A stretch of DNA of 64,000 nt, taken from Diadema setosum (taxonomy: Eukaryota > Echinodermata > Echinoidea > Diadematoida > Diadematidae). The DNA lies in the NCBI RefSeq assembly GCF_964275005.1, contig NC_092701.1, positions 11,403,453-11,467,452 of the forward strand, in the 5' to 3' direction. Below the pieces are notes generated by a model that did no database searches, was not told the DNA's origin, and saw nothing but the letters and a program-made list of their open reading frames with translations. This document shows, piece by piece, positions 49,040 to 60,819 of this stretch (position 1 is its first letter; every line of letters starts with the position of its first letter). The translations under genes and the position numbers were made by a program.

Positions 49040-50006
49040 CTTCATCTATGTTGCTACTCTTACATTTCATCAATGACTTAAGATTTTATTGCATTGATAA
49101 GATAGATATACCATGTCCCCCTTTTCATGATTTATTTTCTTGTCGCATTTTAGATGTATATTCACTGCCTTTGTTGCGTTTCACTTTCCTACCGCAGAAG
49201 TGCCTCAAATGATATTCTTTAATTGACTGGTACGCACTGCCTTTCTGTAGAGAAATTTGATTTTGTTAAGAACACACAGTACTGCCTACAATATTTGTTT
49301 ATCTTCAGTTGACACCATATCCTGCATGTTTACATGTCTTTGGCAACAATTTTAAGATCCTTTTATGACATTTGCCTGCAGGTATGGAAAGCTGCGAGGG
49401 TCAAAATGAGGGAAAGCCTTGGATGCACACCAACAATATTTTCTCCGAATGAAGAATCATAATTTGTACACTTTGTATCTTAACTCACTCTGAAATCATT
49501 CACATGTTATTATGTCTTATCTGTAGTTTCCAAAATAGATTTTATTGCCTATCAATAATCTTTATGTCATTGGAAGTGACCTGAAACGAAATGAAGAGCA
49601 CGTCTTCAAACCACAAGTAGCCAGTGGAATAATTGTGATGCAACTGTCGTTAATGATATGTTCATTGTAATATTGTCAATAAATTTTACCGTGCATTGAT
49701 TTGATGTACAAAATTCCTGATAAGTCTGATATACTGTAAGATGTATGATCTCTCGCCCACTTACATTTATAATAACTGTTGATTACACTTTACTCAGTGA
49801 GTGGCAATGTCTATAGCGTACTTTTGTGATAATTTATTTTATGTTGCAACATTATCTGAGGCCATTTTCCCTGTCAGACTTTGCTTATGAAGATGGTCCC
49901 CTGCTTGTCAAAATCATTAATTTATCAAAACCTTGTTCAAAGTATTTTCTCTGCTATTATACTTTCAATATGACAACGCATTGAATAGTGATGCGTATAA
50001 ATCATG

Positions 50007-50085
50007 TTAACCCGTTCCATACTGAATTCTGAATGCCCATAGACTTAAAACACAGGCCATGAGGTTCCCGTATGGAACGGGTTAA
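50007..50085. mobile_element. 79-bp TTAA-flanked MITE, unit B only
   Basis: TTAACCCGTTCCATAC at the left is exactly inverted at the right (GTATGGAACGGGTTAA). Nothing comparable is in unit A at this place. The TTAA ends suggest a piggyBac-type element. Confidence 0.85.
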
Positions 50086-50193
50086 TATGTGTTTCATGTA
50101 TTGACGGTAGAATACAGAATTAGAACAGAACAATAAGCTGCTTTGCTTCACATGATTTAGTTCTACGTCACATTACTTAGAAGTGTATAATAC

Positions 50194-50573
50194 AAGGTTC
50201 GTTATTAACTTGTTCTTTTTGGGCCCCGTCGAGCCATCAGAAACATTAAATTGCATTTTTTGATGGCCCGAAAAATAAAGAAAAGCGTAAGAAATGAACT
50301 ATTTTTCAAAAAATAAAACATTCAGATAATACAATAAATCATGATATTATGTGAAGATTTACAGGTTCGACAGTGTGTGTCAAATGCCACGTACTGTGAC
50401 TAAGAAGTAAGAAAGTAAAACATTAGAAAATTAAAATGACTAAGAACGCTGATAATTATGCGAAAACAAGGTATATCAAAGGGGCTTATAAACATGTAAT
50501 TTGTTATTGTGGTGGCCCAACATCTATTTCTGGTAGCCCAGGGCCACAGGTCCACAGCTAATGTTGAACCTTG
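50194..50573. mobile_element. Short inverted-repeat element (GGCCC type)
   Basis: This is the counterpart of 20604-20984 with ends aaggttcgttattaac and aatgttgaacctt. It is shared by A and B. Confidence 0.6.
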
Positions 50574-51036
50574 TATATAGTCTTGTCATTATGGAAACGA
50601 GGTTGGAAGGCAATTATTTTCTAATTATTTTCTATCTTATGTAAAGCGATCAATTGCGCTTCTGTTCTTTTTATAGTGTCCTATGTTTTCATCCTCTCTC
50701 TCTTTTCCAAAAATAACATGTAATATTCTTTTGATTTTTTTTTTGCATGGCCCGCAGTGATCTCAGTGAATGATGGTCACGTCAAGAAATAAACTACTGT
50801 TTCAACAAAGAAACCGAATGTATGTGTAGTTCTGATTCGGTGTTCGTGTTATATATATCAACCCTCTCTGAAAAAAAAAAAATCAACATGAGTGTTGAAA
50901 ATTGTGACGAACAAACTAAGATAGTTGTAACATCGACGTATAGCGAGAAATTTATGTTGAAAGGTAAAAGTGAATCGTAACTCATGAATGATGACATTAC
51001 ATTAGTAAGGTCATAATGATGACATTATATATAAAC

Positions 51037-51041
51037 GTATA

Positions 51042-51092
<51 letters not shown>

Positions 51093-51153
51093 CATCTAGT
51101 AGATATGTATATATATGTATATAATAATGATAATAATATATATAATATATTAC

Positions 51154-51188
<35 letters not shown>

Positions 51189-51190
51189 TG
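51037..51190. repeat. AT-rich microsatellite cluster
   Basis: Two TA runs are separated by tatgtatata- and ataatgataata-like DNA. The cluster is longer and more complex than in unit A. Confidence 0.9.
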
Positions 51191-52767
51191 AATATATAAA
51201 TATTCTCACATCCGCATCTGGGAATCTACACCCTACAAGCAATGCTTCTATGTAGATTCCTCATATTTCACATGTTTTATTGTCTTATAAGCTGTACTTG
51301 ACAATTCATCCATGCTTTTGTATTGTGATGTTTATGTTTTATGTATTTGTTGAAATGTGGAATATGGAACAATAAAAAAAATATATATATATAAACGTGT
51401 AGAATAAGATTATCTAAAACGTAATTATAAATTGCCATTTTAGGCAGCTTTACAATAACATCAAGATCAATTGACTGCTTAGTCATTGTACAGGAGATGC
51501 ACCTAATTGGTTTAGGCTAAAATGGGATGTGATATGAAAGGAGATAATTGAGGCAACTCGTGCAAACCGTAGATTGGGTGATGATATTCATGATTAGTCG
51601 TACAAAACTTTTAGGCCGCCTTTGAATTTTAAACTACGAATGCGCGTCAGGAAATTCATAGATATCACCTAGGCACAAAATCAAATTCATCCTAAAGTAC
51701 CATTCAAGCTGGTCACAGAGATAAAGGTATTATCGTCAAGAAATCAGAAACAAAAGAAAAAAATTGATTTTCACTACATTGAAACTTTTCGGTACACCCA
51801 TGATACATGGAAATGATAATAATGATAATAATACGATGTATGCATGACTTTTGTGCGGATCAACACATGTAAGTATACATGTGTATGTTATTATGTATGA
51901 CGTACCTACGATATGTCTGTAGCTGTACATTATGTGTGTCTCTTTTTATGCATCTACATCTTGTATCGCTCTGTGTGTGTGTGTCTGTGTGTGGTTTGTT
52001 GGTCCATGAGTTCTGTATGATATACATTCGTCTGTGTGAGTTATCCACATATCATATGTCATTGATCAATTTGACCAAACCTTCGTGGGCTGATAATTGA
52101 GTACTCCAACATGATTTATGAAGAAAAAAAAAAAGCACCTGAATAAAAAGTGACGAGATGGGCATATTTCACTATTGATAAAAGCATACCTAATAATAAT
52201 GATAATAATATCAACAACGCAGTGACCTCTTCATCAATATCTACATATTCAATTACTGTATCCAAGTGTCTCAAACTGCCTTCATGAAGATGTACTCTCG
52301 TAAGATATAAACATTTTCATCACAAAAGCAAAGCGGCAACAGCATATTCATGTATCGTTTATTTTCCATAAGTACATCTTGCTAAGAACAAGAAGCAGGG
52401 ATGACCAAGAAATTCCATAGGCAATGTACCAAAGCTGCGATCATAATTCAACATTCATGAACATACTTGCTTCATGGCATCCAGATATTGAAGCTTAATG
52501 GTGAATATAATTTGAGGTACCAAATTTATCACATCAATCCTTTCTTACCATTACATATTTAAGTAAATATCTATAAATCGTCGATCTTGAAATCAGTGTA
52601 TTCGTCGTGTCACACGCGGGGTAATACGGCTGAGTTAAGCCTGAAGAAGACAATCATGACATCAATGATCACGTGTTTTCACCTTCGTCAGTTTTCGTGA
52701 ACTTTCTGTGAGGAGAAGAAACGGTTAATGTGAATAATATGAATCTTTATTTCAATTTCACACTTAG

Positions 52768-53047
52768 GTCCTCCATTAAACGGCACACTGTCCATCAGGT
52801 TTCATGAGCGAGTAGATATTCAGAACCAAACATCCCTCGACATTGAATGTCAAGTGATTTCCAGGGACAAACCCTTTCCGGCTATCGAGTCTTACGTCAT
52901 CTCGGCTGATGACGTCATTTTGTCGCGTTCTTCATCAGTCTCCTCGCACTACCATATCACCTCGTCCTAGATGGTGTATCCAAATGTCTTGTGTTGGAAG
53001 CAACGGGATTGGCGAAACAACAGCATCCACGATATACTGTCCAAAAG
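52768..53047 (+). pseudogene. Gene B domain D4 exon, frameshifted
   Basis: It has the same splice sites as gene A D4 (acceptor cacacttag, donor gtaata) but is 280 nt instead of 270. Extra bases after gtcattttgtc shift the frame, and TAG at 52968-52970 ends it before the second cysteine. A CHV to CQV change is also present upstream. The exon is still phase 1 at its acceptor, so skipping it would restore the long form. Included, it would give a truncated product with no membrane anchor. Confidence 0.82.
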
Positions 53048-53186
53048 GTAATATCAGGTGTAAAGTCACCTATAACAAGTTAGCCTTATACTCTTTTAGA
53101 TAGATAAAGCTAAACTAAGTTTAAAGCAAACATACTCGAAATAATCACTTTAACTGAGTAATTCTTTAACTTGACTGTTTTCAAAG

Positions 53187-53456
53187 ATCCGCCTGTCGCC
53201 GATATAATATCTGTGGAATTGCTGGAGAAAAGACTACCCAGCACTACAGTCAACCTCTCCATCACTTGTCACGTTGACTCGCGAGACCAGCCGTTTCCTC
53301 GTCTGCACACTTTCATCATCCAAACGGAGACTGGGATGGAGTCTAACTCTAGCTCGCTGATCCTATCACCACGTCCCGAATGGTGCATGAACGTCACTTG
53401 TATTGGTCAGAATGACTATGGGTCGACTTCTTCTATCGAGACCTACTGCCCAAGAG
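53187..53456 (+). CDS. Gene B domain D5, four-Cys Ig-like
   Basis: This exon is 270 nt, phase 1 at both ends. The acceptor is ttttcaaag where gene A has ttttcatag. The protein differs at two residues. A copy of its 3' end and donor follows directly. Confidence 0.86.
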
Positions 53457-53566
53457 GTGAGGGGATGCAAATAGTAGGATGCTTGTATTGGTCAGAATGT
53501 CTATGGGTCGACTTCTTCTATCGAGACCTACTGCCCGACAGGTGAGAGGATGGAAAATGTAGGATA
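53397..53566. repeat. 85-bp tandem duplication of D5 3' end
   Basis: 53397-53481 is repeated at 53482-53566 with a few changes. The unit spans the last 60 coding bases, the donor gtgag and 25 intron bases. The second donor (after 53541) would add 85 bases and shift the frame. It is absent from unit A. Confidence 0.88.
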
Positions 53567-54047
53567 CTTGCACCAACGTCAGCATTTTTCGTTTGGCTTC
53601 TTAAGACTAGAATCAGAAGGAACATTCATGTTTAATGTGTCGACCTTGAAACTAATAGGCTTTTTTTGTTCCCCTGATAAACCATTCACCGTTGAAGTTT
53701 ATATGCAATTAAGTGCTCAAGAGATAGATTACACATTTTAAGCACATAACATCAACAACAACAAAAAAGGCGGAAATTGCTTTATGAAAACAGACAAACA
53801 TCATTTTATTCCTACTCTGAGAAATTCTTGCTGTAAAGGTAAGATACCATCGTTACCTTTTCTTGATTCTTTTCTGCCAAATCACTTAATGTGTATATCT
53901 CTCGTCTTTAATGACTACGATATTTTCAATGTCACGTGCTGACAGATCATATCTAGAGGCGCTGCTTTTTTCTTTTTTTTTTTTGTCTCTCTCTCTCTCT
54001 CTCTCTTTCTCTCTCCCTCTCCCTCTCTTTGATTCACATGTTAACAG

Positions 54048-54323
54048 ATCCACCTCGCCCTGGAATAATTGACATTCAACTGGAAGAGAAACTGGGCGAA
54101 AATAACCAACCAATATTGGTCATAAACTGTCACGTAAATGAAACGATTATGCTTCATCCCCCACTGCATACTTTCGAGGTCAAGGTTGGAAAGAAAACTG
54201 TATCATTGTCATCCAGGCCATCGACCACGATATCGACAAGGCCTGAAAACTGTACCGTAGTAACTTGCACTGGAACCAACGATCTCGGTTCGACAAACAC
54301 TACGGAAACATATTGCCCTACAG
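54048..54323 (+). CDS. Gene B domain D6, four-Cys Ig-like
   Basis: This exon is 276 nt, phase 1 at both ends, preceded by an even longer CT run than in gene A (53983-54030). It keeps VINCHV, ENCTVVTC and TYCPTG, with about four residue changes. Confidence 0.87.
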
Positions 54324-55258
54324 GTGAAGAGATTTAAATCAAATCATTCGCGTGCTTATGTCATAGATGCGTGTGTGTTTTGCTTAATTGTAATTTACAT
54401 GTACGTATCTGTATAATACTTACATGTTATTTTCAGTCTATTCGGCTCATCACTATAAACACGTGTTGTCATTACGAACACCTATGATAAAAGATCTCAA
54501 TTCAGTCTGTACGGTTTACAACTACGTCTTCCAGAAACTTGGTTACCTGTAGAGACGTCGCGAATCTCCCTCGTAGACAATAGTTACAGTTTCAGGGTTA
54601 AGAGAAATAATTTATGAAAACGTAAAACGAACAATAGTTCAGAGAAAAGCTTTTTTTGGCTTGTCTTGTATACCTTAATATTCGCGTATCAAACTTTAAA
54701 GAAACCAAATGATTTACATTGCAATCAAGGCACACAGAGAAAGGCTACATAGCAAAGTGGAACAAGAGAGAAAGAGAGAGAGAGAGAGAGAGAGCAAACA
54801 AAACAACTTTTTAAAAGCATCACTTCTTCAGAATGATGTCAGATACAGTGGTAGTTACCCAATAAATCAACGGATAAGAATGTGAACTTAGACTTGACCC
54901 TGGAGGTCTACACATTTCAAAGTGAAACTTTACAAGATTTGCTAAAAGTTGAAACTTGGTGGTGTCATAACTAAATCTCTCAGTTTACTAGAGAAGTAAA
55001 GAAAAAGAAGACAAAACAAGACGGATAAACAATGATTCTACTATAGGAAGAGCTATATACTGTCAAGAGTAACGTTCGGATTGCCGATGTTAAGTTCTAT
55101 AGTGATTAACGTAATCCATCACAACTGAAGGTGTCAATGTTCATGAAATCTTTTATCGTGTGTACTGGCACTCAAGTTATTATGAGCATTTGTGGCAGAA
55201 AGTCGTATCTTCCTTATTTCTACTACTGCCATTCACCCATTACACTTGATATTGATAG
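54324..55258 (+). other. Intron between D6 and D7 of gene B
   Basis: A GA microsatellite lies at about 54765-54795. Otherwise nothing is recognisable. Confidence 0.6.
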
Positions 55259-55528
55259 ATCCACCAGAAGAAGGCCTGATCTCAATCCTAGTGGAAAACG
55301 ACACGGATACCACCAATGTTAACATCACCTGTGTCATTGATTCGTCGGTTCAACCCAAACACCCTATCAAAATTCTTGGTGTCGACGTAAACGGTGAAAG
55401 CATGGTCTCCTCATCGAAAAATTCGTCTGTCATTGTGACGTCACGTCAGAACAGGTGTTTTAACATCAGATGCACCGGAAGCAATGTCCATGGGTTAACG
55501 ACCTCTCTTAGTTTGCATTGTCCCAGAG
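55259..55528 (+). CDS. Gene B domain D7, four-Cys Ig-like, divergent
   Basis: This exon is 270 nt, phase 1 at both ends. The pattern is VNITCVIDSSVQPKHPIKI, then NRCFNIRCTGSNVHG and LHCPRG. It differs from gene A at about 18 of 90 residues without any length change. Confidence 0.87.
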
Positions 55529-56449
55529 GTACGTGATATCTGACTTTCTAAGAACAGACGCCGAGTGTAAACCCTATGATTCATTCAAAACATAGCCGTG
55601 GAAAGCTTACCTGTTACTAAAATGACTCATGTCCAATTTTCATTAAACCCTGTCAGCCGTTATAATTGTTACGCATGAATTTATAGATGAATATCATAGA
55701 ATAGAGACACACAGTTTTAATGTTACAATATCCAAATTGAATTAGTAGTATTAAGAGTTGCGCTTTCATTATTTAGACGAAGCTCTACTCAGAATACTAA
55801 CAAAGATGTGAGGCAAGTCGTTGCGTCTACATACAAGTTATGTTGGATGACAGTCATACCTTGGTTGAAGAAACCGGGGAAAATAACTTGATTACTGGTA
55901 CTATATCCTTTAACTGCGTTAGTCCCTCTCATTAGGGAGCTTAAAATTTTGACGCGCGGACGTTTGAGACGACGAGTGCGCTGGACGTTCTCCTCTCCCC
56001 TTCGTCGTGTTGAAAAGTAGCTTTAGATTACGCTGGGACGCAACGTATAAAAAATAAAATGTCACCCCAATATGATCGGTTCATGAAGTAGTTCTCTACG
56101 TTGCAAACTGTGCGGACGTTAAAATAGCCCAGTACGCGTAGTGAAAAACTCAGGTGACGCAAGCTAAAAATAGATCGTTTTCACGGCCGCTTCTGCGCAT
56201 GCTCAGAACATGTTGTTTTTTCCTCTAAACGTCAAAATCTAAAGCTCCCTATTGCTGCTACTGGACAGTGATTACTTCAGACACTATTAAGATTGCATAT
56301 TTCATTGTATTCATATTCAACCAACTTTATAATCTTTGTCGGTTGTTTACATTACCATCCTGCTTTAATCAAGACAAGCATAAACTCTTTAAGACTTCAC
56401 TGCACTCTTACTCGCTTGTTTCTCTAATGTCTCCTGAATACCTTAACAG
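55529..56449 (+). other. Intron between D7 and D8 of gene B
   Basis: It contains the 319-bp inverted-repeat element at 55933-56251 in place of the LINE-like tail of unit A. Nothing else is seen. Confidence 0.65.
55933..56251. mobile_element. 319-bp TAGGGAGC-ended MITE, unit B only
   Basis: The left end TAGGGAGCTTAAAATTTTGACG and the right end, reversed, TAGGGAGCTTTAGATTTTGACG are inverted repeats of 22 bases with two mismatches. The interior is CpG-rich compared with its surroundings. No coding frame is present. Confidence 0.85.
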
Positions 56450-56713
56450 ATGATGTGATTGAGGTCAAGTTGTCCGAGTATACGTCCGATGACAATGTGA
56501 CGGTTGTCGTAATTCTGTGTCACGTGACCGAAGAGTACCAGCCCCACCCTGATTTCCACCAGTACGTGATTACAGCAGACAACCTGACGCTCTCAAGAGG
56601 CAGATCTCCGTGGGTCTATCTCGGCCCTAAACCTGAGAAATGTGTCTCTGTCACTTGTAGCGCCCTCAACGACTTCGGTTTCATCACTGCGTCAGAAAAT
56701 TATTGTCCAACTG
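56450..56713 (+). CDS. Gene B domain D8, four-Cys Ig-like
   Basis: This exon is 264 nt, phase 1 at both ends. It keeps VVILCHVTEEYQPHPDFHQY, EKCVSVTC and NYCPTG. Five residues differ from gene A. Confidence 0.87.
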
Positions 56714-57543
56714 GTAGGCGTTTGGTGAACAACATGATCATAAATTATGCAAATTTCCTGGATTTACTTACGTTTACTCGTTAATAAGACGAAGAATGAT
56801 ATAGAGCCATTTCCCGCTTTCTTTTCACGACTTACATCTGGTAAGCTCTATATCATTAAGAATGAAATAGACCTGTTTATTATTGTTTCTTTCTCAGAAG
56901 CTCAAAAATCTTATCTATGCAAGCATCTTTAACATATTCGTATACTACGCAAAATAAAATGGTGCCCATGTCCAAGTGAAAATGAAGTTTCAATGGGATT
57001 TGCTTTGTTAGATCGGATGAAGAAAGAGGCTGTGAGATCTGAAAAATGCATATCGCTTTCAAATCACTTAATAAAAGAATGAGAAAGGCAATTGTTTCGT
57101 ATTCTATTTGAGTAGAATGTTAACGTCCATGTACGTACGGTATTCGATTATAAATAAACATGGCGGAGATAACATGTGTAGACGTAATATCTGTAACACA
57201 ACTTCTAAAATAAATATCAAAGATAATGCTGATAAATGATGCTTTGTGGTGAAATGAAATGCCATGTTTGTGCAATATGAGAAAGGACTCGGAATTTAAA
57301 CGTGGTTTTACACTGACATTCACAGCAAATCATTGTATCGACCACTTATTAGAGAGGCGGTGAGAATGTAAGACGCGTTTCATGTCATCACATTTTAATT
57401 CCCGTGTTGCGCGATCGAACACGTCAAGTTTATTTAATCTTGGCATAAATTTAATAACAAGAACCACAATCTGACGAGATTACAAATAATCGATTAAGAA
57501 AACGACATTTTCATAACATCCATTTCCGTCTGTCTGTGTCCAG
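56714..57543 (+). other. Intron before TM2 of gene B
   Basis: Nothing recognisable. Confidence 0.6.
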
Positions 57544-57678
57544 ACTACGTACATGTAACTGGAATCCTGCAAACAATGTCGACAACGTACGCCCTCCTCA
57601 TCGTCCTTTTCGTTCTCGCTGTTGTGGTGTGCGTCGTCACCGTCATGCAGAGGAAGAAAGACACGTCCAAAATAACAG
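57544..57678 (+). CDS. Gene B TM2: second transmembrane exon
   Basis: This exon is 135 nt, phase 1 at both ends. The membrane segment STTYALLIVLFVLAVVVCVV is kept. The inner part is TVMQRKKDTSKITG. Confidence 0.87.
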
Positions 57679-58431
57679 GTTTGTCTGGACTCTGTGACAG
57701 AAAAGGAGCTTTATGCGAGTATACAGTTGTATCCCGGCTTTCTCTTTATAGGACATTTCATTCGGAAACAATTTAGAAACAAGAAACAATGTTTGTGAAA
57801 TTAGTCTGAGATACATTTGAGAAATCTCAGGGCATGTAAGCAAACGACCGCCGAATGGCAATTCTTCGACGAAAGGTACAACCTTAAAAGCTGGGAAGAA
57901 AACATCGGAAACCTTTAAACTTGAAGACACATTTTGCCATTGCGAATGGAATAGGTAAGATTCGTTGGAAGAGAGAAAAGCGTTGAGCTCCTACCAGGGA
58001 TACCCAGCTACTACCCAACTCAAAGGCATGTCCTAATTGCCTTCTCTTTAATCCCCAAACATACATCGATAGAAAACAATAAGATTAAGAAAAGAAGGTA
58101 TGAACACTTCAGTATTGGTAACTGATTCCATATCAGATACAGAAATCCCAAATTAGCTGTCTAGATCAATAGGCCAATTCCTTGTTTACTTAGAACCCGG
58201 AGACTTCAATTTTATACTGATCTTGTTTTTACTTTAACTTTCATTCCCAGTCATTTTTCCAGTTTTGCTCAGAAATATATGTTATTCTTTCTTTGTCATA
58301 GAGGCATGTATCTTTGTATCCCTAGATTTATGTAATACTTGTATAGAAGAAGAACAACATATCAGTAACACTTTACCGTTTGTAGGTATAAGTCATTAAA
58401 CATTGCATCACATGTTTTCCTTCTCTTTCAG
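57679..58431 (+). other. Last intron of gene B
   Basis: No features seen beyond similarity to unit A. Confidence 0.6.
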
Positions 58432-58463
58432 ATCAACTTTATGCGGACAAAATCTTGAACTGA
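58432..58463 (+). CDS. Gene B last coding exon, short tail
   Basis: After ttctctttcag it reads DQLYADKILN and TGA (58461-58463), the same length as gene A. Confidence 0.8.
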
Positions 58464-60777
58464 GGACGATGGACACATGGAAAAGATGACAAAAGTGTAA
58501 TGCACTGTGTAATCTCAGACAATGTAAGAAAAAGTACGCCCTATAGTCTATATTTTAACTAGGTGCTTCAATGCATTTGTGTAATTTACATACATCATAT
58601 TCAGAGCAAGCCCTTCTCTCACCCTACCCAACACCTACCTCGTCTCCAGTAGATATAAAGTGACTTGAAAGGAAACACAAGTCCAAATCTTCTCAAGAGG
58701 AACTTACCAGTGAGACGCTATCCATTTTTTTAGGTGTAAGCTCACCAATGTTTTCACATAGTATTATGAGGGACCTACTTAACATAGCGAAGTCCGAAAT
58801 CAAAGTGTGTTATAGCTTCAACAAGTTTAAACATGTAGTTGATAACTCCTTTTCGACACTTTTGAAAAAGGTATACTTTGTACCCCAATAATCATCCCGT
58901 TCTTTTAATGGCATCAGAGGCAGGCATCTTCTAGTTGCGTTCAGAGTATCTGTTTGAAGATGTGATCTCGCCAGTATTTTCATGTGAATTACGAGGGACC
59001 AAACATACCATGGCAAAATCTGAAATCAAAATTTTGTACAAGTTTAAAGACGTAGTAATTGTTAATAACCTCTTTTCACCACTTTTGAAAAAGTACTTTA
59101 TACCCCAATAACCGTCCCGTCCTTATTTGCATCTAAAGTCATCTTACAATTCCGTCAAGAATACATCTCCTGCAAAAGGTACATTTCCAGTTTGACAGTG
59201 GTTTGAATATGATGGTATGACCTTCTAGTCGGCTGCCATTTCTTGCTACAATAAAACCGCTAGTGTTCCAGAGCCCCACCATAATTCACAGCCCCTTTCT
59301 TTAACTCAACTGTATTTATTTCAGCTGTACTTTTTCTCTGTAAAGTATCAAATATCCTGGTTATTATGTTCTTGTAAACTAGGCGTCTATATAAGTGTGA
59401 TTCAAGCGTCTGTACATATTCCGTACAAAGAAGTTATTTCCAGAATATTTTGCTTCACTTTGGATATAATCCTCTACTATGCAAATGTTCATCATATTTG
59501 ATATATTTACTTACGTGGATTGGAACAAAAAAGGTCAAATTCATAGAATAATCCCTATTACGAGGTGATATAAAATGTGTCATAAAACTATCAAATATAT
59601 TTGTGTTTTTATTCTATTAGTACTAGTAATAGTAGTGGCAGTAGTAGTAGTAGTAGTAGTACGGTATAACAGGAGAAAAAGAAGAAACGGTAATAAGAGT
59701 GGTAGTTTTAAGAATATGATATTTCATTCATGATGTTTTTATGGAAGCGATTTCTTCTTCGAACCACACGTACATGCGTGTCATATGGAGTTTTCGTATA
59801 ATTTGGTTTCCACTTGGTGACATTCATTTCGTTTTATTTAAGTCGATCTGCAGAATATTGTATGCAAATAATAAATGAATCGTGCAGGACGTGCTGTGTG
59901 AACATTAAAAATCCATTACGCAGTCGCACACTGCTGTGAAGTTATATTATTTCGTCCTCATTTTGTTTTTAGCACAAGGAATGTTCCAACATCAACTAAA
60001 ATGATTTTGTCATTTAGTAATACATTACTAAAATGATTACTGGTAATACTTTTGAGTTCGGCTTGTATGTTCACTGTAGCATAATGATTTTAATGTTTAA
60101 TCTAACGATCAATTTCATGATTCGCTTTCTTAACACTTTTTTAATATCATCAAATGATCCTGACATATAGTGTTAAATTGTAACATCATGACATTGTAGA
60201 TGGGTGATTATCAATAAAAAAATCCGGCCTAATGGTTTTAGTAATCATTTAAATATCTGCACCTATCAGTTATGTCAAATCATTCATGACTAAATGAAAG
60301 CATGATTCAATTAGAGAGAAGTGTTGTGAGTAGTGACCTCGTCATGGTGAAATGTAGTCAGCATAGAAGACTAGTATGCAAAGTTACATTATCCCTTCCT
60401 ATCACATAACTGTTACAACAGTACGTGTTTGTGCGTGTGCGTTAAAATGTAAACAGATGTGATGGACAGGTTATGTGTGTTTGTGTGTTTATGAATGTGT
60501 AGATTTGTAGTTAAAATGACGAAATTTCGTCACCATGATAATGTGCACGGTAATGCTCTGTATTTCCCATTAATCTATATAGATTATGACTTGGCAGAAT
60601 GTGGAAAAGATAGTTCATGAGTTTTAAACCGTAGCTCCATGGTCGACCCTTAATATTCGATGAATGCTGGTTGTTGCATTAAACGGGAAGTGTTTTTCTG
60701 GGTTTTCTGATTATCAAAATACACAAACGAACGTTGTGGAATTTACGTTGTAGAAGTTGTAAAAAGTGTGTGTGATG

Positions 60778-60819
<42 letters not shown>

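Larger units (their letters stand above)
49040..52767 (+). other. 3' UTR of short form and intron before D4 of gene B
   Basis: It contains a 79-bp MITE (50007-50085), the GGCCC-type element (50194-50573), an AT microsatellite cluster (51037-51190), and an extra segment at about 51190-51385 ending aacaataaaaaaaa that resembles a retroposed tail. No coding exon is seen. Confidence 0.6.
34834..58463 (+). other. Gene B: SRCR/Ig-like type I receptor (gene model)
   Basis: Exons are 34834-34916 (coding from 34853), 35353-35502, 41954-42289, 44560-44751, 45443-45772, 46397-46672 and 47605-47904. The gene then ends at 48601-48734 (short form, 593 residues), or continues with 52768-53047, 53187-53456, 54048-54323, 55259-55528, 56450-56713, 57544-57678 and 58432-58463. 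The D4 exon carries a frame-breaking 10-base insertion. The long form is therefore intact only if that exon is skipped, which would give 964 residues. The short form is unaffected. Confidence 0.78.
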
